From NCBI GenBank assembly GCA_947184155.2, contig CAMXCT020002721.1, forward strand, positions 24,967-88,966: DNA of 64,000 bases, read 5' to 3'. The stretch is from Cladocopium goreaui (lineage: Eukaryota > Sar > Dinophyceae > Suessiales > Symbiodiniaceae). The position numbers and the translations under genes are program-made. This document shows, in pieces, positions 8,155 to 18,078 of the stretch (position 1 is the stretch's first letter; every line of letters begins with the position of its first letter). The notes under the pieces were generated by a model. The model did no database searches and was not told where the DNA came from. It saw only the letters and a program-made list of their open reading frames with translations.

Positions 8155-11100
8155 GGCTGACCAAGCGCCTATTGCGTACTGGGCCGGTCTCCCTACAAGA
8201 AACTCGATGGCACGAGGAAACACCTGAGACGTTATATCACACTATCCCTGGTCTGCAGATTGCACATACCGCAGGTATTCCAACAGACAGGGGAGGGATA
8301 TCCGGAGGTGCAGCCGTCCTCATTCCACCTGGCTGGCGCTTGGACAAAACGGAAGAAATCATCCCAGGTCGAGCTGTTTTCGCCGTAATGCAGGATCGAT
8401 ACTCAACCATAGGACTTATTTCTACCTACTTGCATCCGAATAGTAAGGGCACTGAGCTACGTGAACTCGTCACCTGGCTGAAACAGCAGAAAAACGACCA
8501 CCCGCTATATATCAGCGGGGATTTCAATCAAGCTGACAGTGCTTTTCCGGACCTCTGGAATGACCTCTTAATACATGCAAGGGTCACGGATATTCAACCA
8601 AACTTACCCACCTTCGAAGGGCCGAATGGATATTCTGCTCTTGACAGGATATTATGTCCTACGGAATATCTAGCGGCAGCCCAAGTCGATGTACTCGTCG
8701 CCACGCATAGACGTCATCATTTGAGTGGACATTACCAACTTACCGCCACCTTCTTGGTTCGCCCATGTGTTAAAAGTAACATGAAAGACCCGATTCATCA
8801 AACCATCCCGTCAGATGTCTTCTGCCCCGGGCGTACGGAAGCCGACCCCTATGCCGTTCCCAACGATTTACAAGAACTGATACGACGCATACAAAGGCTG
8901 AGAAATGCCGACGATGTTGACTTTGTCGCTACACTATGGTCTTGGTGGAGACATCAACCCATACCATCAACGCATCCACGAGTCCCTGACCATGAACTTC
9001 TGCGGAAATTCCTCAGGATCCGTGCAGAAGTCTTGCATATTCCTATTAAGCAATATCAGGCCTTGCAAGCTGTCACATATCAGGTCTTTTCGTCCCACCC
9101 AGCGCCAGAAATACAGGCAGGCAAAATTAGTGTGAGGAGCGACATCCTCAAACAGATGTTTGATTTTTATGATCAAATCTCAGTCTCCCGTCACTACCCG
9201 AGCCTTGAACAAACCAATCTCCAAGCTAGAGGTATTGGGAGCAACGTCAGCTTCTGGAGCCGACTTCGGGCGATTTGCCCCAAAGGAGTTATGTACAATG
9301 GCCCAATATTAAATAGCAAAGGTGACCATTGTACTACGTCTTGCATGTTGGATGAAGCCATGCTTGACACACGGAAATTCTGGTTTGACGAACCCGTTGA
9401 TCAATTCCAGGAATGGAAACCAGTTCTACATGAATACCAAACAGCCACAGCGTGGCCCTCCATTGATCTTCCACAGAAACAAGATTTCCTCCGTACATTG
9501 CTCGGCACCAAAGACTCTGCCCCTGGCCCCGATGGTATCCCATACTCCGCTTGGCGATTATCCCCTGAAGATAGTTATCCAGTTCTTGAACAATTAATGG
9601 GAAAAATGATCTCAGGCGCTCGAGCAGCCCCTGTCCAAGTTGGGGTATGGATCCCTAAAGCTAAATTAGGCCCGACGGCGGATTATTTCAGGCCTCTTGG
9701 AATGCCCAATACCTGTGACAGGCTAGTAGATGGCACTATTGCTGCGGTAATTATGAAGGCAACCTGTGCATACATGCACCCCTCGCAGGTAGTGATGAAC
9801 TGCTTCAAAGAACCCCAACATGCAGTCAATGCCATCCAAGCATTGCTGGATAGTGATGTCCCCATGGCGGCTCTCCTAGTTGACTTATCGAAGGCCTTTG
9901 AACGAGTCAACCCTTATTGGATATTATACATCCTGCAAATGAGGGGGGCACCGACTTGGGTATGCAACTATGCCAAATATGTACTATTTGGAAGGCTAAT
10001 TCGCCACAAAGTACAGGGCAGATTATTACCACCCAGAGCTGTACATGTGGGAGTAGACATGGGCAGATCTTTTTCGGTCTTTCTCTTTTGCCTTGCGATG
10101 GATCCAATTTACCACTACCTGAACAGAATTCCTCGGGTATTAAGCGTGCAGGGTTATATAGATGACAACACGATTGCTGGCCCTGGGACTGATATTGGAT
10201 GGGTTCAGGATATCCAAACTTGCTATCAAGTTTGCCGCACAGCCGGATTCCAAATTGACTCTCATTCATGCTGGCAAGCAGTCTGTTCTGATTGCCCCCC
10301 GTTTGAGACCCAGGCGGTGACAGAAAGGAATGAGAGTCAAAGTCTCCTCCAACAGTCTTGTCATCCCACCGCCCTTTCAGCTATTATGGCTGCTATCCTG
10401 CCAAGGAAAACACTCATCCTGTCTAGAGCAGGAATGTGTATTGGCCTTACTCCGAGGAATGCTAGCCGAATTCTGAATGGAATGGATTACTCCTCCATCA
10501 GCTCTCTCCTAGCGATAGAGTGTCAATGCAGGTGCAAGACCGCCCTTGTTGTTAACAGCCCACTTCCAAGTTGGGTTCTTCGTCAACTAGACCAAGCTGG
10601 ATTTGGGGCTCACTGTGTGCAAGGTGTAGCCACATCTCTCGGATTGCTGTTACTTGGACGGTCGCAGCTAAACGACAAAGACCTATGGAAAGCTACTACA
10701 CATCCGTCAACACTGAAACACATCAATCCAAAAGCTGCCGAAAAATTTGTGCATAGACTACGATTGTTTAGGCAACCTGTATTATCAATCGTGTCCAGAA
10801 GCATTGCTTTCAACACTTTCGCTCAAAGTGTGGTCCTTTATACAACCTCTTACTTTGGTGCTGCCACTGAAGACTTGCAAATGCTCAGGGCTGCAGCAGC
10901 AGAACTTCTCCTTGGCCGAAGTTGGATACGGCATGATTTGCTAGCCTATGTCCTTCGATGGAGCGGGATATCTCCACTTCTTGACCCTGGCCTGAGCATA
11001 CTTGTGTCTGCGCTAGGCCTTTTCTTACGTAAGGGAGGTGAGCTTCACGAACTATATAGTGAATACCCCCCACCTGTCAATAGACAGACACACCAAGTTA

Positions 11101-11825
11101 GAGCCCTATGGCAGGTCTGGTCAAGCGTAGTAGGGGAAGAGCTATTAACTGCGGCTGCTTCAAGCAACGGAACCATCAAACAGAGAATCAATCAAGTCAA
11201 AACACTTATTTTACGTCATATGATGCAAGTCGCGTCCAGTTATATTCACAACAAAGTATTAGCATCAGGGTGGACGGGAGGAATCAGCTGGACGTGGCTC
11301 TCCCAAGCCTTTACAGCTAGCAAAAGATGGATTCCAAGCATGGCTAGATTTACTTTGCTCAGATGGGCTGTCAATGAAGATGATGACGATTGGCTAGCCC
11401 GGCGAGGAACAAGCAGAAGCAAAGGCTGTGTCTACTGTTCCAACACAGGTCGAGCATATCCCCTCGGTGGTTGTCAAGTGGCAATTTGCGAGAACTGTAT
11501 TTCCCTTAAGCAGATCACTGCGTTTACCATAAACGCGGTAGAACTACCTGAGCCGAGAGAACCTGCCAATATACAAAACCAAAATGCAGCAGTTGAAACC
11601 TGCCCATGCTTGCCCTGTGTTGCATGCACTAAGGGGGATAACACGGTTGGACACTGGATACGTTGGTGCCAAGTCCCAATCGTTGCTCTCAGGAACTTAA
11701 CTAATGACACCACCACCATTTCATCCCTCCTGGATGGCTCAAGAAGGAGCAAGAGACATCTAGCAATCGCTACCAGAGTAGTCCACCAATATCGTCTACT
11801 TTTATACGAGAAGCCGGTGCCATGA
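8151..11825 (+). CDS. LINE-type AP endonuclease - reverse transcriptase with C-terminal zinc-knuckle region
   Basis: 1,224 intact codons. The endonuclease nicks the target and the RT primes on it. Endonuclease motifs: LQETRW (residues 15-20), GDFNQ (123-127), YSALDRIL with Asp at 165, and LSGHYQL with His at 194 (the usual SDH is SGH here). RT motifs: APGPDGIP (about 457), PLGMP, LLVDLSKAFE with catalytic Asp near 578, DMGRSFSVFLF (about 635, in place of RQGDPLSP) and YIDDN (669-673), the catalytic pair. The C-terminus has two Cys clusters, CVYC..CQVAICENC (about 1091) and CPCLPCVAC..HWIRWC (about 1150), likely nucleic-acid-binding. The start codon is a TTG at the edge of the open frame; the endonuclease begins almost at once, so some N-terminal coding probably lies in the preceding frame. 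Confidence 0.88.
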   Translation: MRLTKRLLRTGPVSLQETRWHEETPETLYHTIPGLQIAHTAGIPTDRGGISGGAAVLIPPGWRLDKTEEIIPGRAVFAVMQDRYSTIGLISTYLHPNSKGTELRELVTWLKQQKNDHPLYISGDFNQADSAFPDLWNDLLIHARVTDIQPNLPTFEGPNGYSALDRILCPTEYLAAAQVDVLVATHRRHHLSGHYQLTATFLVRPCVKSNMKDPIHQTIPSDVFCPGRTEADPYAVPNDLQELIRRIQRLRNADDVDFVATLWSWWRHQPIPSTHPRVPDHELLRKFLRIRAEVLHIPIKQYQALQAVTYQVFSSHPAPEIQAGKISVRSDILKQMFDFYDQISVSRHYPSLEQTNLQARGIGSNVSFWSRLRAICPKGVMYNGPILNSKGDHCTTSCMLDEAMLDTRKFWFDEPVDQFQEWKPVLHEYQTATAWPSIDLPQKQDFLRTLLGTKDSAPGPDGIPYSAWRLSPEDSYPVLEQLMGKMISGARAAPVQVGVWIPKAKLGPTADYFRPLGMPNTCDRLVDGTIAAVIMKATCAYMHPSQVVMNCFKEPQHAVNAIQALLDSDVPMAALLVDLSKAFERVNPYWILYILQMRGAPTWVCNYAKYVLFGRLIRHKVQGRLLPPRAVHVGVDMGRSFSVFLFCLAMDPIYHYLNRIPRVLSVQGYIDDNTIAGPGTDIGWVQDIQTCYQVCRTAGFQIDSHSCWQAVCSDCPPFETQAVTERNESQSLLQQSCHPTALSAIMAAILPRKTLILSRAGMCIGLTPRNASRILNGMDYSSISSLLAIECQCRCKTALVVNSPLPSWVLRQLDQAGFGAHCVQGVATSLGLLLLGRSQLNDKDLWKATTHPSTLKHINPKAAEKFVHRLRLFRQPVLSIVSRSIAFNTFAQSVVLYTTSYFGAATEDLQMLRAAAAELLLGRSWIRHDLLAYVLRWSGISPLLDPGLSILVSALGLFLRKGGELHELYSEYPPPVNRQTHQVRALWQVWSSVVGEELLTAAASSNGTIKQRINQVKTLILRHMMQVASSYIHNKVLASGWTGGISWTWLSQAFTASKRWIPSMARFTLLRWAVNEDDDDWLARRGTSRSKGCVYCSNTGRAYPLGGCQVAICENCISLKQITAFTINAVELPEPREPANIQNQNAAVETCPCLPCVACTKGDNTVGHWIRWCQVPIVALRNLTNDTTTISSLLDGSRRSKRHLAIATRVVHQYRLLLYEKPVP

Positions 11826-12160
11826 GGCATCAAGCTGCTGCCCCATTGATGGAGACCGAAACTTGGATTACCAATCTCACTCAAAAAGTCTATTTAGATC
11901 TACCCACAGACCTGAGAGTAGCTCACATACGAATGCAGCGGACCAATGCAGTTTGCGATCTTGACGATTCTAGCCTCGCATGTCTAGATAGATCTCCCCT
12001 GCATATCTCGTGCACGCTTGTTCCTGCGCGAGTCTGTTGTGCTACGAAAACGTGCGATACAAACCAAACAGTTGGTGTCGTCCAACTTGGAACGGAAGCA
12101 GTGCAATTAATTCAACAGTCTTTCCAAGTTGGAATTGGGGTACACCAAATGTTGAGTTAA
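11822..12160 (+). CDS. Linker ORF between RT and RNase H (ATGA overlap)
   Basis: 112 codons starting with an ATG that overlaps the RT stop codon by one base in the pattern ATGA. There are several Cys residues but no known motif. Its reading frame (-1 relative to RT) is open across the gap towards RNase H, which then continues in yet another frame. It may be either a coupled ORF or a deletion-type frameshift within the same polyprotein. Confidence 0.4.
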   Translation: MRHQAAAPLMETETWITNLTQKVYLDLPTDLRVAHIRMQRTNAVCDLDDSSLACLDRSPLHISCTLVPARVCCATKTCDTNQTVGVVQLGTEAVQLIQQSFQVGIGVHQMLS

Positions 12161-13811
12161 CGGTCTACCGATGTGGGTGTGGAGAGTTCCACCTGAAAAT
12201 TGCCGCTCTGATGCCGATAGGTCCTGACGATGTTCTATGTAGCAACATACAACAGGGGGCAGGTACCTTGATTGTTCAATTTGATGGATCTTGCTATGCT
12301 GACAAAGGAGTAGGAGAGGCGCAGGGGCAGCCTTATTGGAATTGCAGACACAAGGCTTAACTCTCCTGCAATGGAGGGCTCTAGCACTGCCCAAGTGCCC
12401 GGACAATATTTTTGCGGAAGCAATGTCTGCAAATCTAGGTGCTGACCTACTGAGTGAAGAATTGGTGCGGAGGAAGTTCGTAGTTCAGCAAGCATATTTG
12501 CAAGGGGACATCCTCCCAATCATCAAACACCTTTCATTTGCAGGACGCTTTCGGAGAATAGACTTACAACCAATTGTACAACAAATAAGACGAAAACAAG
12601 CCAATTTATTTGACTTTGGTACCTGGATGTACCGTCCCAGAGAAGCAAATATAATCGCTGACTATTTGGTGGGAATAGCCAGTCGTGCTGCTTCTGAGCT
12701 TGCGGATGACCAATCTCAACCCGTTGAAATACCTGCTCCAGCCCCGTATCACATGGCAATGCAAGCCGGAGCCATTGTATTAGAAGAACGGCCATGCGGA
12801 GAGACCATACTCTTACTAACTGAACTCCCAAGCAGTGGATTGCCGCAGGTACGGCAGTTTCTCACAAAAACGGGTTATGAGCGCTACAAGCGCGATATAG
12901 AGGCCTACCTAGCGAGTACAGCTAACCTTACTCAACCGCGCGTGGTTGAATACATGCCCACTTCATTGGACAATCTAGGTCGGTTATATGGACGAGGCCC
13001 ACGTGCGCAGCGACTCCCGCGCACAGTCCGGCTTCTTCTATTCGGTCGGACGCATCAGGAAGTTGACATGGCTGGCTCCTTTTATGAGATCATGAGGCGC
13101 CTCAGCCAGGACCCCCATCTTCCACCCATCGCTGATCTCCGTGCAGTTATCAATGACTTGTTAGGGTTAGCCCCCCAAGATCAACGTCAGCTAGCGATCA
13201 AGAGACACCCGCTGATCGTGATGAATGCTGGGGCACCCTTTGCCTGTGCAAAGCTTGAACGGGACCTAGGATTCTCCTTCCCAGTACCATTAGTGCACCT
13301 CAGCACCAAAATTGAAGGCGCTACCCGTAAAGTGGTTGCCACCTATCTGCCTAGACTAAGACCTCGTTATCACAACAGTGACAAAGGGGCGACATTTCGT
13401 GTACTTGAATGGTATGAAGAATTTGTTATGTTAACTTTTTATAAAGAGCTCACCAGACGAGTACACCTTAAATCTGTCATTTGGTTGCACGACGGGCTCT
13501 GGATCCCCAAAGAAGTATCCCTAGAGGCTATTTTGACGGCTGAACGAGGTATGCTCCAGCATCTCCAACTAGAACAAACTCCTTTATTTCGAATTAAAGA
13601 CTTGTGGACAGAGACAAAGGAAATTATAGATATAAAGAGTGAAGCATGCCCTGATCACCGTCATGGGCCTGCAATGCCATACCAGGCAGAAAGAGCCGAT
13701 CCAGCGGTGCCACTAGGAAGAAGAAGAATTCGATGGAACACGCAAGCGCCAACAACAGGATATGAAACCTTTGTGGAGCGCACTGCTAAACGGGGCAGGG
13801 CATCGCGGTAA
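12150..13811 (+). CDS. RNase H domain and conserved C-terminal extension of the LINE-like element (frameshifted)
   Basis: Degrades RNA in RNA-DNA hybrids. The first part, in frame 1 to about 12318, gives LIVQFDGSCYADKG (first catalytic Asp). Then frame 3 gives GAGAALLELQTQG, AEAMSANLGADLL (Glu), LQGDILPIIKHL (Asp) and PREANIIADYLVG (last Asp), so the RNase H fold is complete once the one-base shift near 12318 is allowed for. About 300 residues follow with a YHNSDKGATFRVLEWYEE segment and VIWLHDGLWI; I remember similar tails on other dinoflagellate LINE proteins but cannot assign a function. A basic end (RAKRGRASR-like) closes the protein. The next 240 bp up to the following ORF hold only a weak 8-bp inverted repeat (13962-13969 / 13990-13997). 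Confidence 0.72.
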
Positions 13812-14094
13812 GTAAGCTGGCCCTGTCTACCATTTGTCACTATTTTCAAACGAAAGGATCAGGGAACAATTAGCGCTTTCTGCCTGTTTGAAGCCACTTG
13901 AATCAAAGACAGGCCTTAAAATGCCGAACATCCAAAAGATAGTGCTACCCCCACCCATAACAGCTACTGAATAGTCGACTTCTCCCGTCCAGTAGCTAGA
14001 TTACTTGAGGATAACGTGAAGCTTTCCTATTCCACCGCTCACCTGCAGTGTGTATGCTCAAGCCAACTGTAGCACTACAAAGCTAGACAACCTC

Positions 14095-14517
14095 ATGCGT
14101 ACAGTCCTCGAAGCGATGGAGTGCACAGGTTTTCCCCCGCAAGTGAAAACCATGGCAGTAGAAGCAGAGAAGAAAAGGAAGCATACTCGCTCTTGGGATC
14201 AACCCACTCGAATCAGCAAGATTAAGAGTGCACTTGAAGAAGTCATCGCCACCACCGACCCAAAGGAAGCAGAGACACATCAGATTCTAGGACACTTGAC
14301 TGCGGCCCATAAGGCTATGGAAATGGCGTGCAGTATCCTCCAGGGCAATGAGCAGATGCAGAAGACCCTGAATACATCTCCTAGGCCGAAGCACCAAGTG
14401 ACCATGGTAGGGCGATCTATCCTTTTCCATCAATGGCAAGCCCGACGAAGTAACCCAACCTGTTCGACTAGCGAGACGAGACCGAGCTGCCAGACACCAG
14501 TCCGCCAACAGCGATGA
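14095..14517 (+). CDS. Small helical protein, family unknown
   Basis: The frame opens at 14050, but the first in-frame ATG is at 14095, giving 141 residues. The first two thirds look helical and charged (EAEKKRKH, KIKSALEEVIATTDPKEAE, LTAAHKAMEMACSILQG); the last third is Ser/Arg/Cys-rich and may be out of frame. No homologue recognised. It is the first of a series of short + strand ORFs separated by 0.5-1.2 kb non-coding stretches, all on the same strand as the helicase polyprotein further on. Coding status is likely rather than certain. Confidence 0.4.
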   Translation: MRTVLEAMECTGFPPQVKTMAVEAEKKRKHTRSWDQPTRISKIKSALEEVIATTDPKEAETHQILGHLTAAHKAMEMACSILQGNEQMQKTLNTSPRPKHQVTMVGRSILFHQWQARRSNPTCSTSETRPSCQTPVRQQR

Positions 14518-15699
14518 GGACTCAGGCGGTAAGTTAAAGCAGCAAGCTAGTTTAGTATGATTGGATGCAAGTGCTGACAACGGTAGAAAGAAAAAGGATC
14601 AATGCGTTCACAGTGCACATATGTGACTTGCTATAACTGGTCAGACTGCCCAAGGGGCGCAAGTCATCAACCGGCATTTCTTCTCCCGCGATCCCATCCT
14701 CACCGCCTATTACAACATTATACACTGTGTGGTTCAGCCGCAAACACTCTGGCTCAAAGGATCAATATATCTGATGTTTGTTACCCCCCCTCGCTATAGC
14801 ACCTAGTGTGGGGAGTTAGTTGAGGGTGCCTCTAAGGCCCTTTGATGCCCCTGACGTGGCTTGAGCGCTGAGGTTTAATAGGGATGATGCTTAAGTGTAA
14901 CTTAAGAAGCACGAATTGGGGTGTGGGGAGGTCGTGGGTGGCAAAGGGTGTAATATGAGGAGAGGAACACATGAGGGGAATTTGTTAGCGTGTGGTATAA
15001 TGCTCCTTGGGCGGATGGCAGATACATAGCCCTAAGCGGGCAAGTTCCTGACACATGGAAGGGAGATAGAGGGGTAGTAGGATTGGAGTGAGGGGGATAA
15101 CCACGCATGCAGAGAAATTGGGGGTGGTTGATGTGGGGGGGTAGAATCGGTGTAGATGGAAGAGATGGTACGGGGAATAGTCTGCGGCTTGCGCGATAAA
15201 GGTGCTGAGCCTAAAGTAAACGTTATAAGGGATAATAAAAAGTTAACGTGCCCAGGGGAAATGAGTTGGAAGAAAGGGGAGGATAGGTGAGAGCACGGAA
15301 AATAGTGGTGTCATGGGCAGAAAGGGTACACGAAATGGATAACAGAGACAGTGAGCAGGGGAGGGAGTGACTTGTTGAGAAATGGGGTGACAGACGCTTA
15401 GAAAACAGACTAATCGATATCTTTTCTCATACCTAGCAAGTTAGTTGTGAGGTTCAGTGTTGAACGAATGCGTACTAAAAGGAGTCTGATTGCATTTTCC
15501 TCACTAATTTGAATTGTCTGGCTGCATTATCATGAGTAAGCGTGACTTTTCTGCCGTATCAGTGTATGTTATAACCACTTCTTAGGTTATCTCGCATGTC
15601 AAGCTGCCGGAATGTACCAGGTCTAATTTTAATTGGTTAGAGGAAACAGCCAACCTGAAATCACAGTTTTTCTGTGTCTTCCCTGATTATGAGCTGGTG
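14518..15699 (+). other. Non-coding spacer, G-rich on this strand
   Basis: About 1.2 kb without a supported ORF. The part 14900-15400 is purine-rich on the + strand (GGGG and GTGGGG runs). I see no repeat longer than a few bases, no member of the CRTAGAC hairpin family, and no RNA gene. Confidence 0.5.
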
Positions 15700-16053
15700 A
15701 TGGACGAAGAACGGCTCATCCATATCAAGGACACCCAACGACACGCTGTGTGTAGCGCCTTGCTGGAGAACCTGCAGAGTGCCCACTACAGTTTGCTCAA
15801 AGCCAAGCAGCAAGTGAGACAACTCCCCTGGATGACCAGGGATATACGACAAAAGCTTGACGAGAGCATCAAAGAACAGGTAGACCTTCTGCATATGACC
15901 ACAGACTACAAAGTACACCTAGCAAAGGTACTTGACACTGCGCAAAGAGACTTGCTTATCCCTGTCACTTACCCGCAAGAAATTGACCTAGCGCCTGATG
16001 AAGATGAAGAACTACGTGACATTCGAGCAAATGTGTTCCCTCCTTCAGATTGA
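15700..16053 (+). CDS. Small coiled-coil protein, family A member 1
   Basis: 117 residues from the ATG at 15700, starting MDEERLIHI. It aligns without gaps over about 65 residues with the protein at 17039 (MEEDKLIRM...), sharing the acidic start, an LP turn at about residue 43 and a following helix. Heptad-like Leu/Ile spacing suggests a coiled coil; the C-terminus is acidic (APDEDEELRD). The existence of a diverged paralogue 1.3 kb downstream supports it being a real gene. Function unknown; a structural or oligomerising role is only a guess. Confidence 0.55.
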   Translation: MDEERLIHIKDTQRHAVCSALLENLQSAHYSLLKAKQQVRQLPWMTRDIRQKLDESIKEQVDLLHMTTDYKVHLAKVLDTAQRDLLIPVTYPQEIDLAPDEDEELRDIRANVFPPSD

Positions 16054-17038
16054 TCGAAATGTCTCAGGGACAAAGTTCGAATATCGAGATGAACTGTGAA
16101 TATATGAACAACCATCGACATCAGGCAAGGCAACTATCGCAAGATTAGTGCCCACATACTTTGATACAGCAAGGGTAGTGCACTCCTCCAATTTCAGCAC
16201 TGACAAACTAAGTCAAGGTTTTTTGAGTGATGGGTGGGCCACTAGTGCCCCCCCTGTTCTATTTTGTAGTGTTTAGTCCGTGTGGTACGACGAGATCAAT
16301 TGGTCAATACGACGTGTGCTGAGTACCAAAAGGGCTCCAGGCATCTGACCTGTGGCAGAGTGAACTCTCCTGCTTGTCCCCATCTCCCATCAATTTAATA
16401 GGGGCAAGACCCTTTCGTGCAGTCAAGCAAAGAAATCATTTCACATCACCACACAATCCTGCCAATTATTGTTTGTTAGTGAGAATTGACGAAGCTAGAC
16501 TATTGCCTTGAACTTGGCACTTTTTGTGCACCGGCAACATGTTGCTCAGGCTCAAGTGTAGACAAACGTTTCCTCTAAGATCTGCCGTGATGCCCTATCC
16601 CCTACCAGCAACTCATGTGCAATTCTTCTATGGTACTGTTTCCCTTTATCTATAGTAAGAAAATGGTGCCCCGAGACGTCTCGAAATTATCCTAATACGT
16701 CAATATTGAGATCTGATCCTAGGACCGGGCACTCGCTCCGACCAAGATGTTTGCTGTTCAAATCACTTTCTAGAGTGTCTCCTTGAATGATGGTATAATT
16801 GGCACTGACCACCATCTTATTTAAGATGTCTAAATCGGTAGCTTGCCTGAACACGGTGTTTTTCCGGCCATAGACGTGTCGGGGTTTCACCTGACAGGCA
16901 TCTACTGCAACCACCCCCCTAACCTGTCACTCTCTCGTAAGGGAACAACTTTCTCTCCCTGTTTTAACTGATGCCTATATATATATATATATCTATCTCC
17001 TATATTAACATTAGCTCATCAGTGTCAAAACTGAAGCC
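16054..17038 (+). other. Non-coding spacer with one conserved hairpin
   Basis: Almost 1 kb without a supported ORF on either strand. It holds the first copy of the CRTAGAC-loop hairpin family (16845-16899) about 140 bp before the next ORF, and an AT dinucleotide run at about 16977-16992. Confidence 0.55.
16845..16899 (+). repeat. CRTAGAC-loop hairpin, copy 1
   Basis: Outer stem GCCTG/CAGGC, then GGTG/CACC; inner stem CCGGC/GTCGG (16864-16868 with 16878-16882) closing the 9-nt loop CATAGACGT. Same architecture as copies 2 and 3 with different stem bases. Lies 139 bp upstream of the ATG at 17039. Confidence 0.8.
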
Positions 17039-17350
17039 ATGGAAGAGGACAAGTTGATCCGAATGGCAGCAGCCATCAGTGAATACACTATCAGCAGTAT
17101 GCTGCGAGAAACGGTTTCTGGGGTAGCTGAGACGCTTAATCAAGCTGCCCCAACAGTGCAAACCCTCCCGGGTATTCCTCAGCATCTAGTGAATGATATT
17201 GCTAGAGCGCAGCAGGCGCTAGAGCAATTAGAACGAAGCGCAGTCAACTACCAGAAAGAACGAGCAGCTGACGTGGCAGATGCACAGAAAGCTATCATGC
17301 AACACCGTCATCATGCAACACCGTCATCTTCGAGGGAAAGAGGAGCTTGA
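17039..17350 (+). CDS. Small coiled-coil protein, family A member 2
   Basis: 103 residues from an ATG in good context (GCCATGG). Gap-free similarity to the protein at 15700: same M-D/E-E-E/D-R/K-LI start, LP turn and following amphipathic helix (ARAQQALEQLERSAV). The last dozen residues (HRHHATPSSSRERGA) include a local duplication of the codons for ATMQHRHHATPSS-like sequence (about 17297-17325), so the C-terminal end may be recent. Function unknown; paralogy argues for a real gene. Confidence 0.55.
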   Translation: MEEDKLIRMAAAISEYTISSMLRETVSGVAETLNQAAPTVQTLPGIPQHLVNDIARAQQALEQLERSAVNYQKERAADVADAQKAIMQHRHHATPSSSRERGA

Positions 17351-18078
17351 TTCGAATTTCAATTCCGAGCCATGGAAGTGTACAGAGTGTCCCTTTTGTC
17401 AGTGAATGCCGTAGCAGGAAAATGAATATGCATTGAAACGTATACAGCATCTTCCTCAACAATGGGAGTACAGAGACCACTAAAACGACACAAACATTTG
17501 TACGACTGATCTTCATCTGACGACTTTGCATAAGGAATCATATCATGCGCTCCAAATAAAGTCGCTGCGTTACTGCACTACATTTTAGTGAAGCGTCATC
17601 ACCTGATCGAATGTTTGTTTGTTTGCTTCATTGTATTCTAGCGTCGACATTTACCGGCGCAACCTTTTTGTTTGTTCTGTGGCTCACAGCACCAGCAAGA
17701 AGATACGTCTCCACTGGAGCTCGCAGCACGCCGAAAGAATAAGATGTGTGCCAGTCCTCTGAAGTCACGCAGTCAAGATGTTTTTCATTTCAGCGGCTTC
17801 CCCATGACCTGGAGTGTGGTGTATTTCTAGTGTCCACTACTGTTCATGGTAACACTCGATGTAACCTGCAACACAGTCACCTGTACACGGTGCTCCTCTG
17901 ACCGTAGACGAGTCGGGTTGCACCTGTCAGGGTTTCATGACTGCTGTACAATCACGCTGTTGCCTTTACAAGCGCTAGATAACATGACTCCCGATTAATA
18001 ATCGATTTCCCCTACATCTCTCCTGGTGGAGAAACGACAAGGGTGTATTACGGTATAACACAAAGCTCTGTGCTAGCC
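17351..18078 (+). other. Non-coding spacer with one conserved hairpin
   Basis: About 730 bp with no supported ORF; contains hairpin copy 2 at 17880-17931, followed by a short T-rich stretch before the next ORF. Confidence 0.5.
17880..17931 (+). repeat. CRTAGAC-loop hairpin, copy 2
   Basis: Outer stem CCTG/CAGG and GGTGC/GCACC; inner stem CTGAC/GTCGG (17898-17902 with 17912-17916) around the loop CGTAGACGA. Nearly the same as copy 3 at 20370. Lies about 150 bp upstream of the ATG at 18079. Confidence 0.85.

Larger units (their letters stand above)
3717..13811 (+). mobile_element. LINE-like retrotransposon carrying a C5-DNA methyltransferase
   Basis: Consecutive coding blocks on one strand with almost no spacers: Cys-rich region, C5-DNA methyltransferase, two unrecognised segments, AP-endonuclease plus RT, linker, RNase H and a C-terminal extension. 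The endonuclease-RT order and the lack of a recombinase or integrase identify a non-LTR (LINE-like) element. The left end is cut by the B2 repeat at 3716. I found no poly-A tail or target-site duplication at the right end. DNA methyltransferases captured by retrotransposons have been reported in dinoflagellates and charophyte algae. Whether this element is the reported type cannot be told from the sequence alone. Confidence 0.75.
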
